Below, one piece after another: positions 9,165-18,132 of a stretch of DNA of 64,000 nt. Both the position numbers and the translations under genes were made by a program. Under the pieces are notes generated by a model, which did not search any database, had not been told where the DNA came from, and saw nothing but the letters and a program-made list of their open reading frames with translations. Every line of letters starts with the position of its first letter. Position 1 is the stretch's first letter. Where the stretch lies: NCBI RefSeq assembly GCF_015627105.1, contig NZ_VTDM01000002.1, forward strand, positions 85,934-149,933. The letters run 5' to 3'. Origin of the DNA: Acinetobacter baretiae. GTDB taxonomy: Bacteria > Pseudomonadota > Gammaproteobacteria > Pseudomonadales > Moraxellaceae.

Positions 9165-10510
9165 TGCCCAAGCACATTTTAATCAATGCCTTCGACATGA
9201 ACTGTGCTGGGCATATTAATCATGGATTATGGACACATCCTCGTGATCAATCTGCTCAATTTAATCAATTGAAGTATTGGACGGATTTGGCCAAAACACT
9301 TGAACAAGGTTTATTTGATGGCCTTTTTATTGCAGATATTCTTGGCGTGTATGACGTGTATCAAAACAACCTCGATGTGACGTTAAAAGAATCTGTGCAA
9401 TTGCCTAGTCATGACCCAATGACACTCATTTCAGCCATGGCATCGGTTACAAAGCATATCAGTTTTGGCGTAACCGTTAATTTAAGTTACGAACAGCCCT
9501 ATACACTTGCACGACGTTTTGCCAGCCTCGATCACCTCACACAAGGCCGAATGGGTTGGAATATCGTGACAGGCTATTTAGACAGTGCCGAACGACTCTT
9601 TGGCCGTCAACATTTACGTGATCATGATGTACGTTATGAACAAGCTGACGAGTTTTTAAACGTATGTTACCAATATTGGGAACATTCATGGCAAGACAAT
9701 GCCCTACTCCACGACAAAAAAGCACGTATTTTTACAGACCCTTCTAAAGTTCATTCTGTCCAATATCACGGCAATTTTTACCAAAGCCAAGGCGTTTTTC
9801 AAGTGTCTCCATCACCACAAAGAACACCTGTATTGTTTCAAGCAGGGGCTTCAAACAAGGGAATGTCCTTTGCCACTCAACATGCCGAATGTATTTTTAT
9901 TGGTGGCGATCAAATTGAACACATCAAACAACATGTAAACAATATTCAGCAACAGCTTTTAGAGCATGGCAGAGATCGTTCTGAGGTGAAAATTTTTGTT
10001 GGAATCACCGTTGTTACTGCACAGACCGAACAACAAGCAGACGATAAACTTAAAGAATACCAATCTTATGCCAGCCCCGAAGCTGGTTTAGCGCACTATT
10101 CAAGTTCTGTCGGCATAGATCTGTCTCAATATGCAGAACACGATGCGATTCCCTATCAAAAAACCAATAGTATTCAATCTATTAATCAAAAATTTAAAAC
10201 ACAAGAAATTACACCACACAGCCTTAAAAAACAGCATCAATTGGGTGGACGCTACCCCTTGTTTGTCGGTAGTGGACAACACATTGCTCAACAACTCATT
10301 CATTTTTTAGATGAAACAGGCATTGATGGTTTTAATCTAACACGTACAGTCACGCCTGAATCTTACCAAGATTTTATTGATTACGTCATTCCTGCACTAC
10401 AGCAACACGGACGTTATAAAACGCAATACAACACGGGAACTTTGCGAGATAAATTTTTTCAAAAAGGCGCACAACTTCCAAGCACGCACCCTGCAAAAAA
10501 ACCTGAATAA
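9164..10510 (+). CDS. NtaA/SnaA/DszA-family FMN-dependent monooxygenase (plus-unit copy)
   Basis: A 448-aa LLM-class flavin monooxygenase paralogous to 3782-5143. Shared features are INAFDMNCAGHINHGLW at the N-terminus, KYWTDLAKTLEQGLFDGLF, LTQGRMGWNIVTGYLDS near residue 125 and VLFQAGASNKGMSFATQHAE near 220. It should need FMNH2 from a reductase such as the msuE product. The ATG at 9164 has GAGGAA seven bases upstream; the GTG at 9161 is less well placed. The stop of the preceding gene overlaps this start, so the two are translationally coupled. Its position before ABC importer genes suggests it acts on the imported compound. Confidence 0.83.
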   Translation: MPKHILINAFDMNCAGHINHGLWTHPRDQSAQFNQLKYWTDLAKTLEQGLFDGLFIADILGVYDVYQNNLDVTLKESVQLPSHDPMTLISAMASVTKHISFGVTVNLSYEQPYTLARRFASLDHLTQGRMGWNIVTGYLDSAERLFGRQHLRDHDVRYEQADEFLNVCYQYWEHSWQDNALLHDKKARIFTDPSKVHSVQYHGNFYQSQGVFQVSPSPQRTPVLFQAGASNKGMSFATQHAECIFIGGDQIEHIKQHVNNIQQQLLEHGRDRSEVKIFVGITVVTAQTEQQADDKLKEYQSYASPEAGLAHYSSSVGIDLSQYAEHDAIPYQKTNSIQSINQKFKTQEITPHSLKKQHQLGGRYPLFVGSGQHIAQQLIHFLDETGIDGFNLTRTVTPESYQDFIDYVIPALQQHGRYKTQYNTGTLRDKFFQKGAQLPSTHPAKKPE

Positions 10511-10528
10511 ATATAGAGCAGTCTTATT

Positions 10529-11347
10529 ATGTCAAATAAAAAAACACTTCTTAGTATCATCACAGTCGTCATTGTGATTGCTGGATTATTTATATGGAAT
10601 AAACAGCGTCAAGCTCAATCTCATGAACTGGTTATTGGTACTACACCTGCCTTCACTTCAATTTTAAACGTTGCTGTCAATGAAGCAAAAAAACAAGGGG
10701 TTCATGTCAAATTGGTTGAATTTTCCGACTGGAAAATGCCTAACATCGCATTAGATCATGGCGACATTGACGCTAACTTTTTTCAGCATCAACCTTTTTT
10801 AAACAATGCAATTAAAGAAGGAAATTATCAACTCAAAATCTTTGGTGTAGGCGCTGCATCTCGTGTCGGACTATATTCTAAAAAATATCAACATTTAGAT
10901 GATTTACCTCTCCAAGCACGCGTTGCTATTCCAAATGATCCTGTCAATGAAGGGCGTGCATTGCTTTTATTGCAAGAAGCAAAACTCATTACATTAAAAG
11001 ATCCGAACAATCCATTTTCAACGCTACAAGATATTCGTCAAAATCCAAAAAACTTACAATTTATAGAAATGGAAGGTCCTCAAACAGCACGAGCTGTGGA
11101 TGATGTAGACCTTGCATTTAGTTATCCTCAATATTTAAAACTTGCAAAAACCATTGCCCCCGATCAAGCACTTTTACTCAATAAAAATGCCGATAAGATT
11201 TATGCGATTGTATTTGCAGTAAAAAATAATTACGATGATAAAAATGACCAACTGAAAAAATTTGTTGAAATTTATCAAAACTCACCTGAAGTCAAAGCCG
11301 CTTTAGATCGTGAAATTGGTGCTTCTTTATGGTATGCAGGCTGGTAA
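10529..11347 (+). CDS. MetQ/NlpA-family ABC transporter substrate-binding protein
   Basis: A 272-aa periplasmic binding protein of the NlpA/MetQ family. Hallmarks are SDWKMPNIALDHGDIDANFFQHQPF and IPNDPVNEGRALLLLQEA. Classical MetQ proteins are lipoproteins, but this N-terminus (MSNKKTLLSIITVVIVIAGLFIWNK) has no cysteine. It is therefore either membrane-anchored by its first helix or released after cleavage near QAQS. It begins 18 nt after the monooxygenase gene and heads an importer with the two following genes. Methionine or a related organosulfur compound is the likely ligand; the operon suggests a substrate of the neighbouring oxygenases. Confidence 0.82.
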   Translation: MSNKKTLLSIITVVIVIAGLFIWNKQRQAQSHELVIGTTPAFTSILNVAVNEAKKQGVHVKLVEFSDWKMPNIALDHGDIDANFFQHQPFLNNAIKEGNYQLKIFGVGAASRVGLYSKKYQHLDDLPLQARVAIPNDPVNEGRALLLLQEAKLITLKDPNNPFSTLQDIRQNPKNLQFIEMEGPQTARAVDDVDLAFSYPQYLKLAKTIAPDQALLLNKNADKIYAIVFAVKNNYDDKNDQLKKFVEIYQNSPEVKAALDREIGASLWYAGW

Positions 11348-11352
11348 TCATA

Positions 11353-12408
11353 ATGACAGACCTGCATCCTAAGCCTCTTATCTCTCTCCAACATGTGAAT
11401 AAATACTATGCTGGCAGAAGCAGCAATGAAAACACACATGCTCTGAAGAACATTAATTTAGACATTCAACATGGTCACATATGCGGTATTATTGGTCGTA
11501 GTGGCGCAGGTAAATCGTCACTCTTACGTACACTTAATGGATTAGAATCGATCAGTAGTGGTGAAGTTCATGTGTTAGGCCACGTTATTTCCGAGCTAGA
11601 CCATGCACAGCTTATTCATCTAAGACAAGACATTGGCATGGTTTTCCAACACTTCAATTTACTCTCTAGTAAAACGGTTTGGGAAAATATTGCTCTACCA
11701 CTTAAAGTGGCAGGTTTCTCTAGTATCAAAATTAAACAGCAAGTTGAAAAAATCATTGCCCTCGTTGGACTAGACACTAAAGCACAACATTACCCTTCAC
11801 AACTCTCAGGAGGTCAAAAGCAACGCGTAGGTATTGCTAGAGCATTAATTCATCAACCTAAAATTTTATTGTGTGATGAAGCAACTTCTGCTTTAGATCC
11901 CGAAAGTACACACACTATTTTGCAATTACTCAAACAAATTAATCAAACCTTAGGTATTACTATTGTTCTAATTACTCACGAAATGCAGGTTATTCAACAA
12001 ATTTGCGATGAAGTGGTCGTCATTGATGCAGGGGAAATTATTGAACAAGGGCAAGTTTGGCAGGTTTTTTCCTCACCACAACATCAAATCACCCAAGAAT
12101 TATTACAACGAGATACGCCATCTTTACCCACTGACATTTCAATAAAACGATTGTCACAACACCGCTTTCATTTGGTGAGTGTTCAGTATGCACATGCAAT
12201 AAAAGATCCTTTAGACCTACAAATACTGTTGCAAGATTTCCCATCTGCGCTTTTGCTCTACAGCCAGATCAACCATATTCAACAGTACAGTGTTGGGCAT
12301 CTTTTGATTGCGTATCCTATACAGCCATCTACGCCACGTATCACACACACATCGACATTGTGTTCGTTACACATTAAGGAGCATGGCTATGTCGAATCCA
12401 TTATTTGA
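11353..12408 (+). CDS. MetN-like ABC transporter ATP-binding protein
   Basis: A 351-aa ATPase of a methionine-type importer. Walker A is GRSGAGKS at residues 48-55, the signature LSGGQKQRVGIARAL lies near 150, and Walker B ILLCDEATSALD follows. After about residue 255 comes a C-terminal segment resembling the NIL ligand-sensing domain of MetN, which in E. coli gives transport inhibition by internal methionine. The ATG at 11353, five bases after the metQ-like stop, is preferred over an in-frame upstream start inside that gene. The 3' end overlaps the permease start by 20 nt. Confidence 0.86.
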   Translation: MTDLHPKPLISLQHVNKYYAGRSSNENTHALKNINLDIQHGHICGIIGRSGAGKSSLLRTLNGLESISSGEVHVLGHVISELDHAQLIHLRQDIGMVFQHFNLLSSKTVWENIALPLKVAGFSSIKIKQQVEKIIALVGLDTKAQHYPSQLSGGQKQRVGIARALIHQPKILLCDEATSALDPESTHTILQLLKQINQTLGITIVLITHEMQVIQQICDEVVVIDAGEIIEQGQVWQVFSSPQHQITQELLQRDTPSLPTDISIKRLSQHRFHLVSVQYAHAIKDPLDLQILLQDFPSALLLYSQINHIQQYSVGHLLIAYPIQPSTPRITHTSTLCSLHIKEHGYVESII

Positions 12409-13048
12409 TCTTCTTTTTTCAGGTACTCTAGATACCCTTGTTATGGTTGGTGTATCGGCATTTTTTGCCTTTATTTTTGGATTACCTTTGGCAATTGCAC
12501 TGGTCTGCACCGACCAAAAAGGAATTTACCCCTCTAAAATGACCAATACCATCATTGGTACTTTAGTAAATATTACTCGATCTATTCCTTTTTTAATTTT
12601 AATGGTAGCACTGATTCCCATCACCCGTTGGATTGTGGGCACAAGCTATGGATTATGGGCTGCAACTGTTCCTCTGACTTTAGCGGCTACACCTTTTTTT
12701 GCTCGAATTGCAGAAGTGAGTTTAAAAGAGGTCGACTTGGGTTTAATTGAAGCTGCACAAGCCATGGGCTGTAACCGACGACAAATCATTTGGCATGTTC
12801 TTTTACCCGAGGCCTTATCGGGTATCGTTGCTGGTTTTACAGTGACTGTGGTGACCATGATTAATTCATCTGCCATTGCAGGGGCAATTGGCGCAGGTGG
12901 TTTAGGCGATGTTGCTTACCGTTATGGCTACCAACGTTTTGATGTGCAAATCATGTTAGCCGTGATTGTTGTATTGGTTGTATTGGTCATGCTCATTCAA
13001 TATTTTGGCGATCAATTATCACAACATCTCAATAAACGAACGTTATAA
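12389..13048 (+). CDS. MetI-like ABC transporter permease
   Basis: A 219-aa inner-membrane permease with about five membrane helices, matching MetI of E. coli in length. The coupling-helix (EAA) motif is visible as GLIEAAQAMGCNRRQIIWHV near residue 125, and NSSAIAGAIGAGGLGDVAYRYGYQ near 160 is typical of MetI. AAGGAG at 12376-12381 sits seven bases before the ATG at 12389, which fixes the start; longer frames run into the ATPase gene. The last 20 nt of the ATPase gene are shared. It completes the MetQNI-like importer that closes the plus-strand sulfur unit. Confidence 0.86.
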   Translation: MSNPLFDLLFSGTLDTLVMVGVSAFFAFIFGLPLAIALVCTDQKGIYPSKMTNTIIGTLVNITRSIPFLILMVALIPITRWIVGTSYGLWAATVPLTLAATPFFARIAEVSLKEVDLGLIEAAQAMGCNRRQIIWHVLLPEALSGIVAGFTVTVVTMINSSAIAGAIGAGGLGDVAYRYGYQRFDVQIMLAVIVVLVVLVMLIQYFGDQLSQHLNKRTL

Positions 13049-13109
13049 ATATCCTATATATTTGGTAAATTAGTCGAATTCAATCGCCTCATTTGATTCT
13101 CTTTCAACG

Positions 13110-13140
13110 ACGAGGCTGTTAATATTTAAAGCAACCTCGT
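13110..13140 (+). terminator. Possible terminator after the sulfur unit
   Basis: An imperfect hairpin (ACGAGG at 13110-13115 with CCTCGT at 13135-13140, inner pairing broken) lies between the permease gene and proA and is followed by GACGACTATTTTT. It could end the sulfur unit, but it is weak and very close to proA. Confidence 0.35.
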
Positions 13141-13157
13141 GACGACTATTTTTATCT

Positions 13158-14423
13158 ATGCAATCCTCTATTCAAGACTATATGCGCACGCTTGGCAAGC
13201 ATGCAAAAGCATCTGCACAATTTTTAGCAGCTGCATCTACGAAAACGAAAAATGACGCATTACACGCCATACATGATGCACTAATTGCACAAAAAGAACA
13301 TATTTTAGCAGCCAATGCCATTGATATGAAAAATGGCCAAGCCAACCAACTCGATGAAGCTTTACTAGACCGCTTAGAACTCACTTCTGCACGTTTTGAT
13401 GGCATGTTGCAAGGTTTAAAAGATGTCATTTCACTCAAAGATCCAATTGGTGAAATTACAGATATGTCTTATCGCCCAAGCGGTATTCAGCTTGGTAAAA
13501 TGCGTGTGCCTTTAGGCGTTGTGGGTATGATTTACGAATCACGCCCAAATGTGACCTTAGAAGCTGCATCTTTAGCGCTTAAATCAGGTAATGCAATTAT
13601 TTTACGCGGTGGTTCAGAAGCACTCGCATCAAATCAGGCCTTGGCTCAAGTGATTCAAACTGCATTGCAACAGGTTAATGTTCCAACTGCAGCCGTACAA
13701 GTGGTTTCAACAACAGATCGTGCAGCCGTAGGTGAACTGATTACGCTTACAGACTACGTAGATGTTATTATTCCACGTGGTGGCAAAGGACTTATTCAAC
13801 GTATTACTCAAGATGCTCGCATCCCTGTGATTAAACATTTAGATGGCAATTGCCATGTATATATCGATGCTCAAGCAGACTTCGCCAAAGCATTACCCAT
13901 TGCAATCAATGCAAAAACACATCGTTACGGCGTATGTAATGCCATGGAAACGTTATTAGTGGATCAAGCCGTTGCAGCAACATTCTTACCCAAGGTTGCA
14001 CCGTATTATCTCGAAAAACATGTAGAGCTACGAGGCTGTGAACAGACACAAGCCATTTTAGGACAACATGTCATTGCAGCCACAGAAGAAGATTGGGGCA
14101 CAGAGTATCTTGCACCTATTTTAGCCATTAAAGTCGTGACAGATATGAATGATGCGATTCAACATATTAATCATTATGGTTCACACCATACCGATGCCAT
14201 AGTGACAGAAAATTTTTCTAAAGCACAACAGTTCTTAGCTTGCGTAGATTCAAGCTCAGTGATTATTAACGCATCTACACGTTTTGCCGATGGCTTTGAA
14301 TATGGCTTAGGTGCTGAAATTGGTATTTCTACAGATAAAATTCATGCACGAGGCCCCGTAGGCTTAGAGGGTTTAACCTCACAAAAATGGATTGTGTTCG
14401 GACATGGTGAAATTCGCCAATAA
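13158..14423 (+). CDS. proA: Gamma-glutamyl phosphate reductase ProA
   Basis: A 421-aa aldehyde-dehydrogenase-fold enzyme that reduces gamma-glutamyl phosphate with NADPH to glutamate-5-semialdehyde, the second step of proline synthesis in the cytoplasm. The catalytic cysteine lies in [13 protein letters not shown] near residue 257. [21 protein letters not shown] near 117 and the C-terminal [18 protein letters not shown] are standard ProA sequences. Length is normal for the family. It stands alone, 109 nt after the sulfur unit, with its own terminator; proB is not adjacent. No strong Shine-Dalgarno sequence is visible before the ATG. Confidence 0.96.
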   Translation: MQSSIQDYMRTLGKHAKASAQFLAAASTKTKNDALHAIHDALIAQKEHILAANAIDMKNGQANQLDEALLDRLELTSARFDGMLQGLKDVISLKDPIGEITDMSYRPSGIQLGKMRVPLGVVGMIYESRPNVTLEAASLALKSGNAIILRGGSEALASNQALAQVIQTALQQVNVPTAAVQVVSTTDRAAVGELITLTDYVDVIIPRGGKGLIQRITQDARIPVIKHLDGNCHVYIDAQADFAKALPIAINAKTHRYGVCNAMETLLVDQAVAATFLPKVAPYYLEKHVELRGCEQTQAILGQHVIAATEEDWGTEYLAPILAIKVVTDMNDAIQHINHYGSHHTDAIVTENFSKAQQFLACVDSSSVIINASTRFADGFEYGLGAEIGISTDKIHARGPVGLEGLTSQKWIVFGHGEIRQ

Positions 14424-14446
14424 AATCAAAAATACCTGTTTCATCG

Positions 14447-14479
14447 AGCATATGGTGCATTTACCATGTGCTTTTTTTC
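14447..14479 (+). terminator. proA terminator
   Basis: A 10-bp stem (14447-14456 with 14463-14472, one wobble pair) closes a 6-nt loop and runs into a seven-T tract, a clear Rho-independent terminator just after proA. Confidence 0.85.
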
Positions 14480-14666
14480 TATCTAAATCTTCATAAAAAA
14501 AGCAAAAAACTCATACTTAACTCTTGATCTTTGATACGTAAAAATCCATTCCCATTTCATAAACATGCTGTTAAAGTCATAACATAAGCAATGCGTTGAG
14601 AGGGTATTTTCGGCGCTTAAATTTGCTTACGGTGAAGTAACATTTGCTCAAATAAGGAAATATGAC

Positions 14667-15839
14667 GTGTCAACATCTACATTAATTATTAATTGCGGTT
14701 CGTCCTCCATTAAGTATGCCCTTCTTTCTGATCAGCTCGACACCCGCATTTCAGGTCTTGCCGAAAATTTAGGTTCAGAACATGCACGAATTCGAGGCAT
14801 GACCTTTGGCGAACAACCGCTTGACCTTAGTATTCCTTACGCAGATCACGAACAAGCACTTGAAATACTTTTACAGCGACTTTCTCAGCATCAACCTACC
14901 GCGATTGGTCATCGTGTTGTTCATGGTGGCACACTCACCAAAGCCGAAAAACTCACCCCTGAAATTATTCAATCTATTCGTGATGCAACACCACTTGCTC
15001 CGTTACACAATCCTGCACATCTGATTGGTATAGAAGCCACTATGCGTCTATTTCCAGATTTACCTCAAGTTGCTGTATTTGATACGGCCTTTCACCAAAC
15101 CATGCCTGCGCATGCATACCGATATGCACTTCCTCAATTTTTATTTCATGAACATCATGTTCGTCGCTATGGTTTTCATGGCACAAGCCATGCTTATGTC
15201 TCAGAACGTGCATCACAGCTTGCAGGTGCCATTCAACATGGTGGATGGTTAACAGCCCATTTAGGCAATGGCAGTTCAACATGTGCTGTTTGGAATGGTA
15301 AAAGTTTAGACACTTCTATGGGACTAACACCGCTTGAGGGTATTGTCATGGGCACACGCAGTGGCGATGTCGACCCAAGCCTACATCAATTTCTGGCCAA
15401 CAATTTAGGTTGGAGTTTAGAAAAAATTGATAAAATGCTCAATCATGAAAGTGGTCTACTTGGGTTATCTAATCTTTCTAATGACATGCGTACCTTAGTC
15501 GAAGCATCCGAACAAGGTCATGCAGATGCAACACTGGCCATTGAAGTATTTGCTTATCATTTAGCAAAATCGTTGGCAGCCATTAGTTGTGCCCTGCCAC
15601 AAATTCATGGTTTAGTGTTTACAGGCGGTATTGGCGAAAATTCTGCATATATTCGAGAAAAAGCCTTAAAGTATTTACCTCATTTTGGTTTTTCACTCGA
15701 TTTTGAAAAAAATAAGACATTACCTCGTGGTACAGAAGGACGTATCGATCAAGGCAAAGGCCCACAAATTTGGGTCATTCCAACGGATGAAGAAGGCCGT
15801 ATTGCTCAAGAAACACAGCACGTCATTCGTCATTTATAA
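14667..15839 (+). CDS. ackA: Acetate kinase AckA
   Basis: A 390-aa cytoplasmic kinase interconverting acetyl phosphate plus ADP and acetate plus ATP. The ASKHA fold is shown by [13 protein letters not shown] at the N-terminus, [10 protein letters not shown] near residue 80, [18 protein letters not shown] near 165 and [13 protein letters not shown] near 317. The GTG at 14667 is the start: AAGGA lies eight bases upstream, and the ATG at 14662 is out of frame. pta follows after 35 nt, the usual ackA-pta order. Slightly short of the 400 aa typical of E. coli, but all motifs are present. Confidence 0.96.
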   Translation: MSTSTLIINCGSSSIKYALLSDQLDTRISGLAENLGSEHARIRGMTFGEQPLDLSIPYADHEQALEILLQRLSQHQPTAIGHRVVHGGTLTKAEKLTPEIIQSIRDATPLAPLHNPAHLIGIEATMRLFPDLPQVAVFDTAFHQTMPAHAYRYALPQFLFHEHHVRRYGFHGTSHAYVSERASQLAGAIQHGGWLTAHLGNGSSTCAVWNGKSLDTSMGLTPLEGIVMGTRSGDVDPSLHQFLANNLGWSLEKIDKMLNHESGLLGLSNLSNDMRTLVEASEQGHADATLAIEVFAYHLAKSLAAISCALPQIHGLVFTGGIGENSAYIREKALKYLPHFGFSLDFEKNKTLPRGTEGRIDQGKGPQIWVIPTDEEGRIAQETQHVIRHL

Positions 15840-15874
15840 CTTCTTTGCCTCTTTATTTTGTCGGAATTTAAACT

Positions 15875-17992
15875 ATGAATACTTTGCTCCTTATACCTAC
15901 AAAAGAAAGTGTTGGTCTTACATCTGCCAGTTTAGGCCTAATCTACGCACTTGACTGTAATGGTATTAAATCAAGTTTTTTAAAATCATTTGAAGCGCCC
16001 CATAGCCAAACATCGGAATTGTATCAACAACTATTTCAAGATTTACCTGTCGCTTCGTTACAACAGCAACAAGTACTCGATGCCATCACCTCTAATCAAA
16101 TAGATGAACTGCTCGAAGAAACAGTTCGCCTACACCGCCATGTCGCCCAATCTAGAGATGTAGTCGTGGTTGAAGGGCTACCACCACTGAATGACAGATA
16201 TGCCAGTCAACAATTTAATTTACAATTGGCCAAAGCACTCAATGCTAAAATTTTGTTTGTTAGTGAAGCTGATTTAACAGCACCGAAACAAACAGCTCTT
16301 CACCTTGAAGCCAACCTCAAGTCATTTGGTGGATTAGACAACCATCGGGTCATGGGTGTCCTTTTCATGCGAACCAAAGGACTGCCTGAACCCTCAGCAC
16401 ACATTCCTGTTACACTTGATCCAAGTTTAAAACTCACTCGCGAAATTCAACAATTTAGTCAACAACTCAAACAATACAGTCAAATTGTTGCCACGCCTCT
16501 TTTTCCTATTGTCGGTTTAGTGCCTTTTAGTAATATATTAAGCGTCCCTCGTACACTCGATATTGCAGATACACTCAATGCAACATGGCTTAACCAAGGT
16601 CTAGCAAAACAACGGCGTGTATTAGGCCATCGTTTAATTCACTCATATATTGATGTGGAGCTAGCACACTTTAGTGCAGGCCAATTGATTATTAGTGCAA
16701 GCGAACGTACAGATGTTCTTTTTGCCAGCAGTATGGCCATTCAAAATGGTATTCCATTAGCAGGTCTTGTACTGACTGAAAGACAGCCCCCACATGAGCA
16801 TGTTTTGGCCTTTTGTCAATCTGCACTTGAGCAAGGATTGCCAATATTACACACACCATTAAGCTCACTTGATGTTATACAGCGTTTAAAACATTTAAAT
16901 TACGAAATTTCGATTCAAGATATTGAACGTGCACAACAAATATCTCGCTTTGTTGCTAGCCATATTGATCAAACATGGTTATCTACATACACCACATCGC
17001 AAGACCAAGCACGACTCTCACCTGCTGCATTTCGTTATGAGTTGGTACAAAAATCTATCGCACACAAAAAACGTATCGTCTTACCTGAAGGCGATGAACC
17101 TCGCACCATTGAAGCAGCCATTATTTGTCAAACACGTGGTCTTGCACAGTGCGTACTGCTCGCCAAACCAGAAGCCGTATACGACATTGTCAAAGCACGA
17201 CAGCTTACACTTCCACCAGATTTAGAAATTATAGACCCAGAGCAAATTAAAGATCGTTATGCAGACGCCATGGTTGAACGGCGTAAAGGCAAACTGGTAC
17301 TTACACAAGCCCAAGAGCAACTTAAAGACACTGTAGTGCTTGGCACCATGATGCTTGCACTCAATGAGGTCGATGGTCTCGTTTCAGGGGCTGTGCACAC
17401 CACAGCAAATACAGTAAGACCTGCATTTCAGCTCATTAAAACTGCACCTGAATACTCTCTTGTTTCTTCTATATTTTTCATGCTTTTACCCGATGAAGTC
17501 TATGTGTATGGCGATTGTGCGATTAACCCCAATCCAAATGCTGAGCAATTGGCTGAAATTGCCATCCAATCAGCAGATTCTGCCAAAGCCTTTGGCATTG
17601 AACCGCGTATTGCCATGATCAGCTACTCTACAGGCTCATCTGGTGCTGGTGCAGACGTTGAAAAAGTCACACAAGCCACACAACTTGTAAAAGCAAAACG
17701 TCCTGATTTGGTGATTGATGGCCCATTACAATATGATGCCGCGTCTGTTGAAAGTGTTGGTAAATCAAAAGCCCCTGACTCACAAGTTGCAGGAAAAGCC
17801 AATGTTTATATTTTCCCTGACTTAAATACAGGCAATACCACGTATAAAGCCGTACAGCGTTCTGCAAACGTCATTAGTGTTGGTCCAATGCTTCAGGGGC
17901 TTAACAAGCCTGTAAATGATTTATCTCGTGGTGCATTGGTCGATGATATTGTCTTTACCATTGCACTAACGGCAATTCAAGCACAAGTATAG
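15875..17992 (+). CDS. pta: Phosphate acetyltransferase Pta (long form)
   Basis: A 705-aa long-form phosphotransacetylase converting acetyl-CoA and phosphate to acetyl phosphate and CoA, paired with AckA. It has an N-terminal P-loop-like domain (start MNTLLLIPTKESVGLTSAS, residues 1-220), a DRTGG-type middle domain (about 220-370) and the catalytic PTA_PTB domain from about 385 (YELVQKSIAHKKRIVLPEGD) to the end. SYSTGSSGAGADVEKV near 590 is in the active-site region. The long form usually has regulatory N-terminal domains. A strong hairpin follows the gene. Confidence 0.95.
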   Translation: MNTLLLIPTKESVGLTSASLGLIYALDCNGIKSSFLKSFEAPHSQTSELYQQLFQDLPVASLQQQQVLDAITSNQIDELLEETVRLHRHVAQSRDVVVVEGLPPLNDRYASQQFNLQLAKALNAKILFVSEADLTAPKQTALHLEANLKSFGGLDNHRVMGVLFMRTKGLPEPSAHIPVTLDPSLKLTREIQQFSQQLKQYSQIVATPLFPIVGLVPFSNILSVPRTLDIADTLNATWLNQGLAKQRRVLGHRLIHSYIDVELAHFSAGQLIISASERTDVLFASSMAIQNGIPLAGLVLTERQPPHEHVLAFCQSALEQGLPILHTPLSSLDVIQRLKHLNYEISIQDIERAQQISRFVASHIDQTWLSTYTTSQDQARLSPAAFRYELVQKSIAHKKRIVLPEGDEPRTIEAAIICQTRGLAQCVLLAKPEAVYDIVKARQLTLPPDLEIIDPEQIKDRYADAMVERRKGKLVLTQAQEQLKDTVVLGTMMLALNEVDGLVSGAVHTTANTVRPAFQLIKTAPEYSLVSSIFFMLLPDEVYVYGDCAINPNPNAEQLAEIAIQSADSAKAFGIEPRIAMISYSTGSSGAGADVEKVTQATQLVKAKRPDLVIDGPLQYDAASVESVGKSKAPDSQVAGKANVYIFPDLNTGNTTYKAVQRSANVISVGPMLQGLNKPVNDLSRGALVDDIVFTIALTAIQAQV

Positions 17993-17999
17993 TGTGACT

Positions 18000-18035
18000 A
18001 TCACTGCGTGTTGATGTCCAAGAACACGCAGTGAT
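18000..18035 (+). terminator. Hairpin after pta
   Basis: A perfect 13-bp inverted repeat (18000-18012 with 18023-18035) with a 10-nt loop lies just after the pta stop. There is no T tract, so it may act as an RNA 3'-end stabiliser or a Rho-assisted terminator. Confidence 0.55.
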
Positions 18036-18132
18036 GGCTTCCACCACTAAAAAATACCAAATCCCGCACAGTCGTTATATTTTGTCATATAATTCGATTT
18101 GCCAGCCAACGCCCGCACATAGAGAATACACG

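Noticed and set aside
18031..18132. In-frame 5' extension of the fumarase gene
   Set aside because: It runs through the pta hairpin and adds non-conserved residues; the ATG at 18133 matches the family start.
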